A stretch of DNA of 64,000 nt from Flavobacteriaceae bacterium PS02293 (GCA_029960045.1 JASCOV010000001.1:1-64000), one strand, 5' to 3'; positions 16,528-25,699 are shown, numbered from the stretch's first letter. Numbers and translations are program-made. Notes: generated from the letters alone by a model not told the origin.

Positions 16528-16710
16528 AAAACACAATTTTGTCATTCCGTAGGAATCTCTACAATGTTTTAGTAGCTGTTTAGATCCTTTGAGGATGACA
16601 AAAAGGGGGTAAGAATTATTAAAAAAGATCATTTAAAAACACAATTTTGTCATTCCGGAGGAATTTCTACAATGTTTTAGTAGCTATTGAAATCCTTTCA
16701 GCATGACAAA
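16528..16710. repeat. Two direct copies of a GTCATTCC-type imperfect hairpin repeat
   Basis: The 521-bp gap before fabH holds two ~75-bp copies (16528-16603 and 16636-16710). Each starts AACACAATTTTGTCATTCCG, shares TCTACAATGTTTTAGTAGCT, and ends with GATGACAAA or CATGACAAA. The ends of each copy are inverted repeats (TTTTGTCAT and ATGACAAAA), so the unit looks like a MITE-type or REP-type element. The rest of the gap is AT-rich; 16761-16797 holds TCTAACATCT-type low-complexity repeats. Confidence 0.75.
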
Positions 16711-16825
16711 TTGGAAATGATAGTGATAAAGCTTTTTAATAATTTAAAATATTAAAAATCAATCTAATATCTAACATCTCAATTCTAACATCTAATAAAA
16801 AAACTTATGTAACAAATAAAATAAT

Positions 16826-16833
16826 TATTTTTG
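16826..16833 (+). promoter_or_regulatory. Candidate -7 box of fabH
   Basis: TATTTTTG matches TAnnTTTG and ends 22 nt before the fabH ATG. No TTG is seen at the usual -33 distance, so support is partial. Confidence 0.4.
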
Positions 16834-16855
16834 CAGGTACTTTTAAAATGACAAA

Positions 16856-17878
16856 ATGATCAAAAGTGTAATTTCAGGTGTAGGACACTACGTCCCTGAA
16901 AATATTGTAACAAACGATGATCTTTCCAAACTGATGACCACCAACGATGAGTGGATCACGGAAAGAACAGGAATCAAAGAAAGAAGACACCGCAAAAACC
17001 GTGTAGATTCCGAAGAAACCACATCTTTCTACGGTTTCAAAGCTTCAGAAATAGCACTCAAAAATGCAAACCTAACCGCACAAGATATCGATTATATTGT
17101 ATTCGCCACATTATCTCCGGATTACTATTTCCCTGGTTCTGGTGTTCTTTTACAAGATTTGTTAGGCTGTGGAACTATTGGTGCCTTGGATGTTAGAAAT
17201 CAATGTTCAGGCTTCGTTTATGCAATGAGCGTTGCAGATGCTTTCATCAAATCTGGATTGTACAAGAATGTTTTGGTAGTTGGTGCAGAGATCCATTCTT
17301 TCGGATTGGATTTTTCTGATGCTGGACGAGGTGTTTCCGTAATTTTCGGAGATGGGGCAGGAGCTGTAGTTTTATCTGCAAGCGAAGACGAAAATGCAAA
17401 AGGAATCTTATCCGTGAATATGCACTCCGAAGGAAAATATGCCGAAGAGTTAGCAGTGAAATTCCCTGGAACCAAATTAGGCTGGAGCGACAATCTTCTT
17501 AAAAATCCAGATTCTCTTACGGCAGAAGATATTTACCCTGTGATGAATGGAAATTTCGTTTTCAAACACGCTGTGACAAGATTTCCGGAAACCATTTTGG
17601 AAGCTCTTGAAAAAGCAGGGAAAAAGATTGAAGATTTAGATTTATTGATTCCTCACCAAGCCAATATCAGAATTGCACAATACGTACAGCAATTATTGCA
17701 TTTACCGGACGAAAAAGTATTTGTTAATATTCAAAAATATGGAAATACAACCGCCGCTTCTATTCCGATTGCTTTGAGCGAAGCGATTCAGGAAGGCAGA
17801 ATGAAACGCGGTGATTTGGTTTGTATGTCCGCTTTCGGAAGTGGTTTCACTTGGGGAAGTGTTCTTTTTGAATATTAA
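16856..17878 (+). CDS. fabH: 3-oxoacyl-ACP synthase III
   Basis: 340 residues with the thiolase-fold KAS III signature and complete Cys-His-Asn triad: C117 (NQCSGF), H267 (IPHQANIR) and N297 (YGNTTAAS). Condenses an acyl-CoA primer with malonyl-ACP to start type II fatty acid synthesis in the cytoplasm. Transcribed alone. A three-codon frame (ATG ACA AAA TGA) begins 8 nt upstream and its stop overlaps the fabH ATG. Confidence 0.95.
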   Translation: MIKSVISGVGHYVPENIVTNDDLSKLMTTNDEWITERTGIKERRHRKNRVDSEETTSFYGFKASEIALKNANLTAQDIDYIVFATLSPDYYFPGSGVLLQDLLGCGTIGALDVRNQCSGFVYAMSVADAFIKSGLYKNVLVVGAEIHSFGLDFSDAGRGVSVIFGDGAGAVVLSASEDENAKGILSVNMHSEGKYAEELAVKFPGTKLGWSDNLLKNPDSLTAEDIYPVMNGNFVFKHAVTRFPETILEALEKAGKKIEDLDLLIPHQANIRIAQYVQQLLHLPDEKVFVNIQKYGNTTAASIPIALSEAIQEGRMKRGDLVCMSAFGSGFTWGSVLFEY

Positions 17879-17895
17879 TTAAATTCTATCAAAAA

Positions 17896-17937
17896 TAAAA
17901 AAAGCGCTATTCGGATTTCCAAATAGCGCTTTTTTTT
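17896..17937. terminator. Bidirectional terminator between fabH and ohrR
   Basis: A long stem, AAAAAGCGCTATT/AATAGCGCTTTTT, has a ~9-nt loop, with an A-run before and a T-run after. Confidence 0.9.
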
Positions 17938-18364
17938 ACTCATTGATTTGCTTGACGACTTTATCAGATAAAGCTTTCAGTTGCATCATTTCTTCGAAAC
18001 TAAGATTCATTGCTTTTGCCAATTCAATCGGGATGCAAGTGGCTTTTTCTTTAAGGTTTCTGCCTTTTTCTGTGAGATGTATTTTCACTACACGTTCATC
18101 TTCTTTGCTTCGTTTCCGGCTGAGATAATCTTTAGATTCCAAACGTTTCAACAGAGGCGTTAAAGTTCCGTTATCGAGTTGCAAAAGTTCTCCAACTTGA
18201 TTGACAGTCAAATCATCCTTTTCCCAAAGCGCCATCATTGCAATGTATTGTGGATAGGTCAACCCAATATTTTTAAGAATCGGACGATAGCATTGCATTA
18301 TTTCGCGATGTAAAACATAAACGGAAAAACAAAGTTGCTTGTCAAGTTTTAATAAATCTTCCAT
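17936..18364 (-). CDS. ohrR: MarR-family peroxide sensor OhrR
   Basis: 142 residues from the ATG at 18364; a TTG ten codons upstream is open. It has a MarR winged helix (LTYPQYIAMMALWEKDDLTVNQVGELL, then LLKRLESKDYLSRKRSKEDERVV). Cys12 in LDKQLCFSVY matches the reactive cysteine of OhrR proteins. OhrR represses ohr and lets go when this cysteine is oxidised by organic hydroperoxides. Lies 51 nt downstream of ohr on the same strand, so the regulator is in the operon it controls. Confidence 0.9.
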   Translation of the reverse strand: MEDLLKLDKQLCFSVYVLHREIMQCYRPILKNIGLTYPQYIAMMALWEKDDLTVNQVGELLQLDNGTLTPLLKRLESKDYLSRKRSKEDERVVKIHLTEKGRNLKEKATCIPIELAKAMNLSFEEMMQLKALSDKVVKQINE

Positions 18365-18415
18365 ATCGAGTTTTGGGTTGATTCCACAATTCAAAGATAG
18401 CGAATTAAGTTTTTC

Positions 18416-18838
18416 TTAATCGTTGCTTACAGTCAATTTCACGTCGATGTTTCCTCTGGTTGCATTAGAGTATGGACAGATTTGATGTGCTTTTTCAATC
18501 AATTCTTGAGCTTGTTCTAGTGAAACTCCCGGAATGTTGGCGTGCAATTCAGCTTCCAAACCAAATCCTCCATTTTCGATTTGCCCAATTCCAACTTTTG
18601 CAGTGACAGTAGTTTCACCAGTTTCGATTTTGCTTTGTTTGATAACCAAGTTTAATGCGCTGTCAAAACAAGCTGAGTAACCCGCCGCAAAAAGCATTTC
18701 AGGATTTGCATAATCGTCATTTGCACCACCCAAACCTTTTGGCATTCTTACTTCTAAATCCAGAATTCCGTTATCACTTTTCACGTTTCCGTTTCTTCCT
18801 CCTTTGGCTGTAGCGCCGATGCTGTACAATGTTTTCAT
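18416..18838 (-). CDS. ohr: Organic hydroperoxide resistance protein
   Basis: 140 residues of the OsmC/Ohr family. The two catalytic cysteines are visible in AGYSACFDSAL (near residue 57) and QICPYSNATRGNIDV (near 121). Ohr reduces organic hydroperoxides by a thiol mechanism. It is the first gene of ohr-ohrR, and the operator in front of it links the two. Confidence 0.95.
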   Translation of the reverse strand: MKTLYSIGATAKGGRNGNVKSDNGILDLEVRMPKGLGGANDDYANPEMLFAAGYSACFDSALNLVIKQSKIETGETTVTAKVGIGQIENGGFGLEAELHANIPGVSLEQAQELIEKAHQICPYSNATRGNIDVKLTVSND

Positions 18839-18867
18839 TTTTTATGATTTAAATTAATTTGATGATG

Positions 18868-18904
18868 CAAATATATAGTGTAAAATTATATTTTGCACAA
18901 TATA
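18868..18904 (-). promoter_or_regulatory. ohr promoter with OhrR operator
   Basis: A near-perfect inverted repeat has 15-bp arms TATATAGTGTAAAAT (18872-18886) and ATTTTGCACAATATA (18890-18904) around a 3-bp centre, 13 of 15 positions paired. On the minus strand the candidate -7 box TATATTTG (18868-18875) overlaps one arm, and a TTG in the other arm lies 22 nt upstream as the -33 element. Binding there would cover the promoter, which suits repression by OhrR. Confidence 0.75.
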
Positions 18905-18958
18905 AAATAGAACTTTTATCAAAATCTGTTATTGATATAAACTATAAAGTGTTAAAAA

Positions 18959-20155
18959 TTATATGAAATCATAGTAACCATTATCCTTTCCAAGGATTTT
19001 CTTATCATCAGAATTGAGCCATCTCTTAAGAACTGTGGCATAGACTTTCCTAAAATCTTCCGTATAAATCAAATCGCCGTCTTTCAGTTTTGTCAAATCG
19101 GGAAGTGGGTTTAAAAGTCCTTTTTTCTTAAGTCCGCCGCTGATGAAAAACATTTGATTGGCAGTTCCGTGGTCGGTTCCGTTACTGGCGTTTTGAGCAA
19201 CTCTTCTACCAAATTCCGAGAAAGTCATAATCATTACATCATTGAATTTTCCATTCTCCTTCATATCCTTCGTGAAAACTTCTACAGCGTCATTGATATT
19301 TTTGAACAATTGATTCTGTTTCTGATTCTGATTGGAATGTGTATCAAAACTTCCGATGGAAAGATAATAGACTTGCGTATTGATATCAGATTTGATAAGC
19401 GAAGCAATCGTTTTGAAATCCTTACCGATTTGTGTCGCTGGATAAACTTTGTCAGTTGGTTTCGTTTTACTTTCCTCAAAAATATATCCTGAATTATTAA
19501 TCGCATTTCCAAGCGTATTGTAAAGATACGAAGCCAAATCGTGTTCGTGGTCGTGATGCTCTTCGGACAGTTTTTTATAAAGCGTTTCCTGACTGTTATC
19601 GAATAGTTTTTTCGGGTCTTTGAAAGCAATTGCTTTGTTATTTTCGCCCTTCATTGCTAAACTTAACAAGTCATCAACTTCAATTGCCTGTGTTGGATTT
19701 TGACAATCGTGGCAGGCTTCATCCAAGTATCGTCCAAGCCAGCCAGAATTGATAAATTGATTGCTGTCACTCGCAGACTGCCAAATGTCCATACTGCGGA
19801 AGTGTGATTTGTTCGGTTCCGGATAGCCGACATTGTTCATCACTGCTAATTCTCCATTATCATAAAGTTCTTTGAAGAATTTCAAATTTGGATTAATTCC
19901 GGCTTCATCAGTCAATGACAAAGCATTTTCTTCTTTAATAGAAATTTGATTTCTGACTTTATAATAGATGTCATTTTTAACAGGAATAATTGTATTGAGA
20001 CCGTCATTTCCACCAGATAATTGCAAAATGATAAGTGTTTTTCCATTCATTGCAAGAGCTTCAGGTAGAGTCAGAGCTTTTAGGAAATTTGGAAATAGAA
20101 AAGCAGAAACAGCTAAACTACTCGTTTTTATGAAGGTTTTTCTATTGATAATCAT
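18959..20155 (-). CDS. DUF1501 family exported protein
   Basis: 398 residues. The N-terminus (INRKTFIKTSSLAVSAFLFPNFLKAL) is a secretion signal, resembling a Tat signal but with a single Arg. The family core follows: LIILQLSGGNDGLNTIIPV, NKSHFRSMDIWQSA, and the late MIMTFSEFGRRVAQNAS and GTDHGTANQMFFI motifs, a sulfatase/phosphatase-like fold. It starts 11 nt after the DUF1800 stop. The two families are regularly paired; their biochemical role is not established. Confidence 0.9.
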   Translation of the reverse strand: MIINRKTFIKTSSLAVSAFLFPNFLKALTLPEALAMNGKTLIILQLSGGNDGLNTIIPVKNDIYYKVRNQISIKEENALSLTDEAGINPNLKFFKELYDNGELAVMNNVGYPEPNKSHFRSMDIWQSASDSNQFINSGWLGRYLDEACHDCQNPTQAIEVDDLLSLAMKGENNKAIAFKDPKKLFDNSQETLYKKLSEEHHDHEHDLASYLYNTLGNAINNSGYIFEESKTKPTDKVYPATQIGKDFKTIASLIKSDINTQVYYLSIGSFDTHSNQNQKQNQLFKNINDAVEVFTKDMKENGKFNDVMIMTFSEFGRRVAQNASNGTDHGTANQMFFISGGLKKKGLLNPLPDLTKLKDGDLIYTEDFRKVYATVLKRWLNSDDKKILGKDNGYYDFI

Positions 20156-20166
20156 AACAGCTTATT

Positions 20167-21534
20167 TTAACAAAGTTGATATTCTGGTGTTGACATAATA
20201 CTTATCATCAGATGTTTCTTACTTTTTTCGGTATTGAATTGAGTAATCATATTCTGAATTTTCTCATTAGGATTAGCCAATAATATTTCGAATAAATCTT
20301 GATTAAGAATATTATTGATGCTGTCCCAATGGATAGTAATCGTGTTTTGTTTTTTGTTGACAACCACTTTTTTCTCCTCTTTTCCCATATTGACATCATC
20401 ATTGGATTTCGGTTCAATGTCCAAAGTTTTATAACCTGCCATTACAGATGGAATTTTCATCCTCAAAAGTAGAGTAGAGCTGTCTATCCAAGCCATTCCG
20501 GAAGGCCAGCCTGCAACATTCGGTGGCTGTAAAAGTTCCTGTCCAAGCAGTTTTTCGAAGTTGTAAATGGTGTCTTTATTTTGCAAATCCATTGGCATTA
20601 TTCTACGGATTCCTACAATGAGTTCAACAGGAGATTTTATTTTTGCGCCGATGTTTTTTTCAGAATAAAACCAATCGGAAAGAAAGATTTCATCCATCAA
20701 AGTCATTATATCGTAATTCGATTTATAGAATTTTTGACTTATAGATTTTACAATTTTCTCATCAGGATTCTCATTCACAAAAAATTGATAGACTTTCCTT
20801 GTAATGAAATCTGCACATTCTGGTTTTTCAAGAATAATATTGATAATATCTGTTCCGTCAAAATTTCCTGTTTTCCCAAGGAATTCTTTTTCTCCCGTAT
20901 CGTGATTTTTTTTATTGTCAATGAATTCTCCAATTTGATTATAACTCCAGCCTGTAAAAGCTCTTGCAGATTCTTTGATGTCTTTTTCGGTATATAGATT
21001 TCCTCTTCCCAATGTGAAAAGTTCCATCAGTTCTCTGGCGAAGTTTTCGTTGGGTTTGGCTTTTTTGTTTTGTTGATTATTAAGGAAATTCAACATTGCA
21101 GAAGATTTTGAAACTTCAAAAACCAGATTTCGAAAATTCCCCAATCCATCTTTCCTGAATATTTCGATAATCTCTTTATTGAAAAGCGCTTGCGGAATTC
21201 TGGTTGCAAAATGTCCGTGCCAGAAAAACGCCATTTTTTCCCGAAGTTGATTCGGCGTGTTTATCATTTGATTGTGCCAGGATTTTCTAACTGAATTATT
21301 ATAATTTTTATTGAATTGATTGTAAGGTTTTCTGTCAGTAGCTTTGGACATTTCCTGATATTGTTCCGGAGTTACAGGCTGCATGTCGGTTGACAGAGGC
21401 TGGTAATCCGAATCGTTTTTAAGTTCCTGATATAATTTCTTTGGATTCAGGTTTTTAAATTTCTCAATATCGTTATGATGAATGCCGAAACCTGCTCTGG
21501 AAACTAAATGTTTATTTTTCAGAAAGTTGTTCAT
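20167..21534 (-). CDS. DUF1800 family protein
   Basis: 455 residues. Family features are the start HLVSRAGFGIHHNDIEKF, LREKMAFFWHGHFATRI, NFARELMELFTLGRGNLYTEKDI, ARAFTGWSY and LLQPPNVAGWPSGMAWID. No obvious N-terminal signal sequence. First gene of the DUF1800-DUF1501 pair. Function unknown. Confidence 0.9.
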   Translation of the reverse strand: MNNFLKNKHLVSRAGFGIHHNDIEKFKNLNPKKLYQELKNDSDYQPLSTDMQPVTPEQYQEMSKATDRKPYNQFNKNYNNSVRKSWHNQMINTPNQLREKMAFFWHGHFATRIPQALFNKEIIEIFRKDGLGNFRNLVFEVSKSSAMLNFLNNQQNKKAKPNENFARELMELFTLGRGNLYTEKDIKESARAFTGWSYNQIGEFIDNKKNHDTGEKEFLGKTGNFDGTDIINIILEKPECADFITRKVYQFFVNENPDEKIVKSISQKFYKSNYDIMTLMDEIFLSDWFYSEKNIGAKIKSPVELIVGIRRIMPMDLQNKDTIYNFEKLLGQELLQPPNVAGWPSGMAWIDSSTLLLRMKIPSVMAGYKTLDIEPKSNDDVNMGKEEKKVVVNKKQNTITIHWDSINNILNQDLFEILLANPNEKIQNMITQFNTEKSKKHLMISIMSTPEYQLC

Positions 21535-21700
21535 AGCAATGGATTTATTAGTTTGAGTTAATAAATTAGAATTAGTTAAAGCAAAAATTATGAAAACATC
21601 GGTTTGTGAATTAATTTTAATATTAAATTATGATTTTAAATAATTGAAAATTAGTTTGTTGATGACTGTATTGTTAGAGTTGTCAAACAAAAAATGGGTT

Positions 21701-21730
21701 TTGGCACGGAATTTACAAGTATCTATCTTG
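21701..21730 (+). promoter_or_regulatory. Candidate promoter of the OMP gene
   Basis: TTG at 21701-21703 and TATCTTG at 21724-21730 are separated by 20 nt, close to the Bacteroidetes -33/-7 arrangement (the -7 box is one T short). The start codon is 21 nt downstream. Confidence 0.45.
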
Positions 21731-21751
21731 TAAAATTTAAAATTTAAGAAT

Positions 21752-22324
21752 ATGAAATCTTTAAAGCAGTTAATATTAGGCGCAGGAATTTTGGCAGGAG
21801 GATTAATGTCTGCACAAAGTTCTGATATGACCAATATGTTGAAAGTTGGTCTTAACGGAGGTATTTCAACTGGTGGTAATACCGCTGCAAATGTTGGAGT
21901 CGACTTATCTTATCAAAATCTGATAACGCCAGGATTTGGTTTGGGTATAGCAACTGGTTATAACAATTATTTCGGAAAAGATAGAACTATAAGTGGCGTG
22001 AACGTTAAGAATAATGACTTCGGTGTTATTCCGGTGGCTGCACTTTTCAGAGTTTATCCAAAACAAATGGGATTCTATTTCGGAGCTGATTTAGGTTACG
22101 GATTCATCGTTGGAGATGATAAAGTAGCTGAAAATGTTAACGTTGACAGACCAGACGGCGGTTTTTACATTAGACCAGAGATTGGTTATCACAACCGCGA
22201 TTGGAACTTTTTTGCTCAGTATAACAAAACATTCACTGGAGACAAGGGCCAAATCGGAGACCAAAAATACAATGCAGGAGCAATCGGTGTAGGCTTTGCT
22301 TACAACATTCCTCTTGGTAAATAA
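21752..22324 (+). CDS. Outer-membrane beta-barrel protein
   Basis: 190 residues. A signal peptide (MKSLKQLILGAGILAGGLMSAQ) precedes alternating amphipathic strands with aromatic girdle residues (GFGLGIATGYNNYF, GFYFGADLGYGFIVG, WNFFAQYNKTF) and a C-terminal strand IGVGFAYNIPLG. This is an eight-strand OmpX/OmpW-like barrel by pattern, 30-odd residues per hairpin. Ligand unknown. A terminator follows. Confidence 0.8.
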   Translation: MKSLKQLILGAGILAGGLMSAQSSDMTNMLKVGLNGGISTGGNTAANVGVDLSYQNLITPGFGLGIATGYNNYFGKDRTISGVNVKNNDFGVIPVAALFRVYPKQMGFYFGADLGYGFIVGDDKVAENVNVDRPDGGFYIRPEIGYHNRDWNFFAQYNKTFTGDKGQIGDQKYNAGAIGVGFAYNIPLGK

Positions 22325-22377
22325 TACATTTTGCTTCGGTTTTAAATTGGAGTAATATTTAATCAAACTATGACACA

Positions 22378-22412
22378 TTAATGCCTTCATTCTTATGAGG
22401 GCATTAATTCTT
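22378..22412 (+). terminator. Hairpin terminator after the OMP gene
   Basis: The stem TTAATGCC/GGCATTAA has an inner TCAT/ATGA extension and is followed by a short T stretch. Confidence 0.6.
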
Positions 22413-22486
22413 TAAAAACTTATCATACATCAATTCTTAATTTGAATCATTCTAATTAGATTTGCACTATTAAAATTATTAAAGAA

Positions 22487-23053
22487 ATGAAAAAAGTATT
22501 ATTACTAGCTGTATTGGTAAGCGGATTAGCTTTCGGACAAACTAAAAAAGTAACAAGTTCAGACGTACACTGGTGGGGTTATAAAATCGCAAAAACAGAA
22601 GCATCTTCTCACGATGGAACTGTGAATGTAAAATCTGGAAACTTGGTTCTTAAAAATGGAGCAGTTGTAGGTGGAGATTTCGTATTGGATATGACTTCTA
22701 TCAATTCTACAGACCTTTCCGGAGAATACCAAGGAAAATTGAACGGTCACTTGAAAAACGGTGATTTCTTCGAAGTTGAAAAATTCCCGACTGCAACTTA
22801 CAAAATCACTTCTGTAAAGAAAAACTCTAACAAAGATTACAACTTTGTAGTAAACGGAAACTTGACTGTAAAAGGTAAAACTAACCCAGTTTCTTTCCCT
22901 GCAAAAATCACTTCTGCAAACGGAGTTGTGACTTTGGAATCTGACAAATTCTCTTTCGACAGACAGAAATTTGATGTAGCTTACAAATCTACAATGCAGG
23001 ATGTTTTGGTAAAAGACGATGTTGATTTGAAAGTTAAAATCAGCGTAAAATAA
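22487..23053 (+). CDS. YceI family periplasmic lipid-binding-like protein
   Basis: 188 residues with the signal peptide MKKVLLLAVLVSGLAFGQ. The YceI barrel pattern is clear: VHWWGYKI, GTVNVKSGNLVLKNGAVVGGDFVLDMTSI, HLKNGDFFEVEKFPTATYKI, NLTVKGKTNPVSFPAKI. Members bind isoprenoid-like ligands in a lipocalin-type barrel; the ligand here is unknown. TAGATTTG at 22457-22464 is a possible -7 box. Monocistronic, with a hairpin terminator downstream. Confidence 0.92.
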   Translation: MKKVLLLAVLVSGLAFGQTKKVTSSDVHWWGYKIAKTEASSHDGTVNVKSGNLVLKNGAVVGGDFVLDMTSINSTDLSGEYQGKLNGHLKNGDFFEVEKFPTATYKITSVKKNSNKDYNFVVNGNLTVKGKTNPVSFPAKITSANGVVTLESDKFSFDRQKFDVAYKSTMQDVLVKDDVDLKVKISVK

Positions 23054-23077
23054 TTTTTCACAAAATATATATTTTCA

Positions 23078-23107
23078 AGGGCAGAATTTTTTCTGCTCTT
23101 TTTTTTG
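23078..23107 (+). terminator. Terminator after the yceI-like gene
   Basis: The stem AGGGCAGAA/TTCTGCTCT (one G-T pair) is followed by eight T residues. Confidence 0.75.
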
Positions 23108-23145
23108 TTGTTATATTTGAGCAAAACACAAAAGAAAATTGTCAA

Positions 23146-23787
23146 ATGAAATTATACACCATTAGCGGACTCGGCGCAGACGAAAAAGTTCTGGAAAAAC
23201 TGACCTTCAATAAAGAAATAGAACTCATTCATATTCCGTGGCTGATTCCAAATGTCAATGAAGAATTTTCGGATTATGTTTTAAGAATGTCAGAATCCAT
23301 AGACGATTCCGAAGAATTTTATTTGTTAGGTTATTCTTTCGGTGGAATTCTCGTTCAGGAAATTCATAAATTGAAGCCTGCAAAAAAAATCGTCATTATG
23401 GCAAGTATTCGTTGTGATTCTGAGAAGTCAAAATTAATTATTGCAGGACAAAAAACAAATGCGGTAAAATATATTCCACTTCGGATTTTCAACGACAAAA
23501 GTACTTTTTTCTATACTTTTTTCAGAAAATTATTTGATCCAAAAAATCCAAAACTCACACAATATTTCCGAGTAAAAGACCCATATTATCTGAAGTGGTC
23601 TATGGATAAAGTCGCCCATTGGAAGTTTGAAAAGATTCCAAATGTCATTCAGATTTTAGGTGATAAAGACATAGTTTTTCCGATTAAAAATTCTCAACCC
23701 GATTTTGTGATTAAAAACGCCACACATCTTTTCCCAGTTACCAAACCGAAAGAGGTTTCTGAAATTTTGAAGACTATTTTTGTTTAG
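23146..23787 (+). CDS. Alpha/beta hydrolase-fold protein
   Basis: 213 residues. The nucleophile elbow is GYSFGG (near residue 66), in LLGYSFGGILVQEI. A late DKD acidic turn (ILGDKDIVFP) and the C-terminal NATHLFPV segment supply the candidate Asp and His. No signal peptide. Substrate unknown; it lacks the lid features of well-known lipases or dehalogenases. Confidence 0.82.
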   Translation: MKLYTISGLGADEKVLEKLTFNKEIELIHIPWLIPNVNEEFSDYVLRMSESIDDSEEFYLLGYSFGGILVQEIHKLKPAKKIVIMASIRCDSEKSKLIIAGQKTNAVKYIPLRIFNDKSTFFYTFFRKLFDPKNPKLTQYFRVKDPYYLKWSMDKVAHWKFEKIPNVIQILGDKDIVFPIKNSQPDFVIKNATHLFPVTKPKEVSEILKTIFV

Positions 23788-23830
23788 AATTATTTGATTT
23801 ATTTGTGACAGAATTTTTTTGCGATCGGTA

Positions 23831-24595
23831 TTATATTTTGAATAGTTTCAACGCATTCTCAGTTGTAATTCTATCGATTTCTTGGAAAGAAGTTCCGTAA
23901 ATATCTACCAACTTTCCAGCAACCAATTCTACATAAGCACTTTCATTTCGTTTTCCTCGGAAAGGAATTGGTGCAAGATAAGGTGAATCTGTTTCCAGAA
24001 CGATTTTATCTAAAGGAATTTTATTCAAAAATTGGTCTATTTTTCCATTTTTGAAGGTCACTACGCCGCCGATTCCTAGGACAAAATTGAGATCGATCGC
24101 GTGATTAGCTTGTTCAAGATCTCCTGAAAAACAATGGAAGATTCCACGCAATTTCGGATGTTTCTTCCGTTCCAAAACTTCGAAAGTCTCATCAAAACTT
24201 TCTCTGGAATGGATAACGATCGGAATATCTTTTTCTATTGCCCAATCTATTTGCTTTTCAAAAGCTTTTACCTGAATATCCAAAGTTGACTTGTCCCAAT
24301 AAAGATCAATCCCAATTTCTCCGATTGCTACAAAATCTCTTTGATTCAGATAATTCTGAACCAACTGCAATTCGTTTTCCCAACTTTCTGGTTGAACGGA
24401 ACAAGGATGCAATCCCATCATCGAGAAGATTTTGTCCGGATATTCAGACTCCAAAAGAAGCATCTTTTCGTGTGTTTCAGAATCTATTGCAGGAAGAAAG
24501 AATTTCTCCACGCCTTTGTCCAAAGCACGTTGAATCATTTCGTGACGGTCTTCGTCAAATTGATCGGAATATAAATGTGTGTGAGTGTCTATCAT
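23831..24595 (-). CDS. TatD-family metal-dependent hydrolase
   Basis: 254 residues of the TatD/YcfH type: MIDTHTHLYSDQFDEDR (metal-binding His pair), AIGEIGIDLYWD (Glu), IVIHSRESFDE, GIFHCFSGDLEQA and LETDSPYLAP (Asp). Members are DNases or D-aminoacyl hydrolases that act in the cytoplasm. The stop is near the convergent hydrolase gene. Confidence 0.93.
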   Translation of the reverse strand: MIDTHTHLYSDQFDEDRHEMIQRALDKGVEKFFLPAIDSETHEKMLLLESEYPDKIFSMMGLHPCSVQPESWENELQLVQNYLNQRDFVAIGEIGIDLYWDKSTLDIQVKAFEKQIDWAIEKDIPIVIHSRESFDETFEVLERKKHPKLRGIFHCFSGDLEQANHAIDLNFVLGIGGVVTFKNGKIDQFLNKIPLDKIVLETDSPYLAPIPFRGKRNESAYVELVAGKLVDIYGTSFQEIDRITTENALKLFKI

Positions 24596-24662
24596 TAATT
24601 ATGAATAGTTAATTATTAATGATTAATTAAATTTTCAACTAACCATTTACAATTAATAATTA

Positions 24663-25613
24663 TTAGAATATTTTGTGTTTGACCTTGTTTTGTTGTTCAA
24701 GAATCTTTTGATTAATCTTTTCTAGAAATTCTTGATATTTTGGATTTTTATTGTCGCTGGTTTTGTGGCTCAGAGCTGTAATGATCTTATTATTTTCATT
24801 AATGAAAACCTTGGTTTCATCAGAAAAATAAGCATTCCCAAATTTTTCCCAAATGTACTGAACAGCCTGAGAATTGGGATGAATCATATCTTCTTTGTAA
24901 AATCTATAATCACGGAGATCATCCATCATTAACTCATAAATAGGTAAATAATGACAATTTTTCTTTTCCGAAATAGATTCGTGAATAGCATTAATCAACT
25001 TTGATTTGCTTAACTGATTTTCAACAATTCCATCTTTTGTATGACGAACTGGTGAAGCTGTAAACAGGATCTGAACATCACTTTTGCAGATATCTTTCAG
25101 AATCTCAATAGTTTTATTAATAGATTCTGTAAGTTCTTGATGTGATAAAAATCGTTTTTCAAAGAATTTTTGCGGAATTTTATGACAATTGGCAACCAAT
25201 CTATTTTTCGGAAGAAATTCATAAATATAAGAAGTTCCAAATGTGATAATCACAAAACTCGTATTCTGCAAAAACTGATTGGCTTCTTCGATATTTTTAT
25301 TGATCTTATCAAGTGACTGGTGCGCAAACCTGGAATCAAAAGATGAATGGTGATTCAGGCTGATGTAATTTTCATTAGCCAAAATCAAATCATTTTCCTG
25401 ATATTCCTTAGCATCATAAATCTGTTGAATAGCCTGAAAAATAGAATACGGATTGAAAATCGTCCCAAAAGGATTGTTCAAAGATTGAATCTGACCTTCG
25501 GAAAACTTTTCGTGCATCTCTGTCGCAAAACAAGAACCAATCGAGAATATACAATCCTCAATCCCTATCTTTTTTTCATTTACATTAATATCTACTTCTG
25601 TACGGAATTTCAT
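24663..25613 (-). CDS. GSCFA domain-containing protein
   Basis: 316 residues from the ATG at 25613 (open 14 codons further upstream). The signature SIGSCFATEM near residue 25 is the motif that names the family, followed by the NPFGTIFNPYSI block and a late HPNSQAVQYIWEKF. The fold is SGNH-hydrolase-like, with a Ser-containing first block and a final D..H pair (DMIHPN). Common in Bacteroidetes; substrate unknown. Confidence 0.9.
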   Translation of the reverse strand: MKFRTEVDINVNEKKIGIEDCIFSIGSCFATEMHEKFSEGQIQSLNNPFGTIFNPYSIFQAIQQIYDAKEYQENDLILANENYISLNHHSSFDSRFAHQSLDKINKNIEEANQFLQNTSFVIITFGTSYIYEFLPKNRLVANCHKIPQKFFEKRFLSHQELTESINKTIEILKDICKSDVQILFTASPVRHTKDGIVENQLSKSKLINAIHESISEKKNCHYLPIYELMMDDLRDYRFYKEDMIHPNSQAVQYIWEKFGNAYFSDETKVFINENNKIITALSHKTSDNKNPKYQEFLEKINQKILEQQNKVKHKIF

Positions 25614-25699
25614 TATTTTAAAATGTAACAATTTATCAATGTAGAAATTTACCAATATCTGAAATCATTGCTAGATTGGTAAATCGATACATTGTTATA

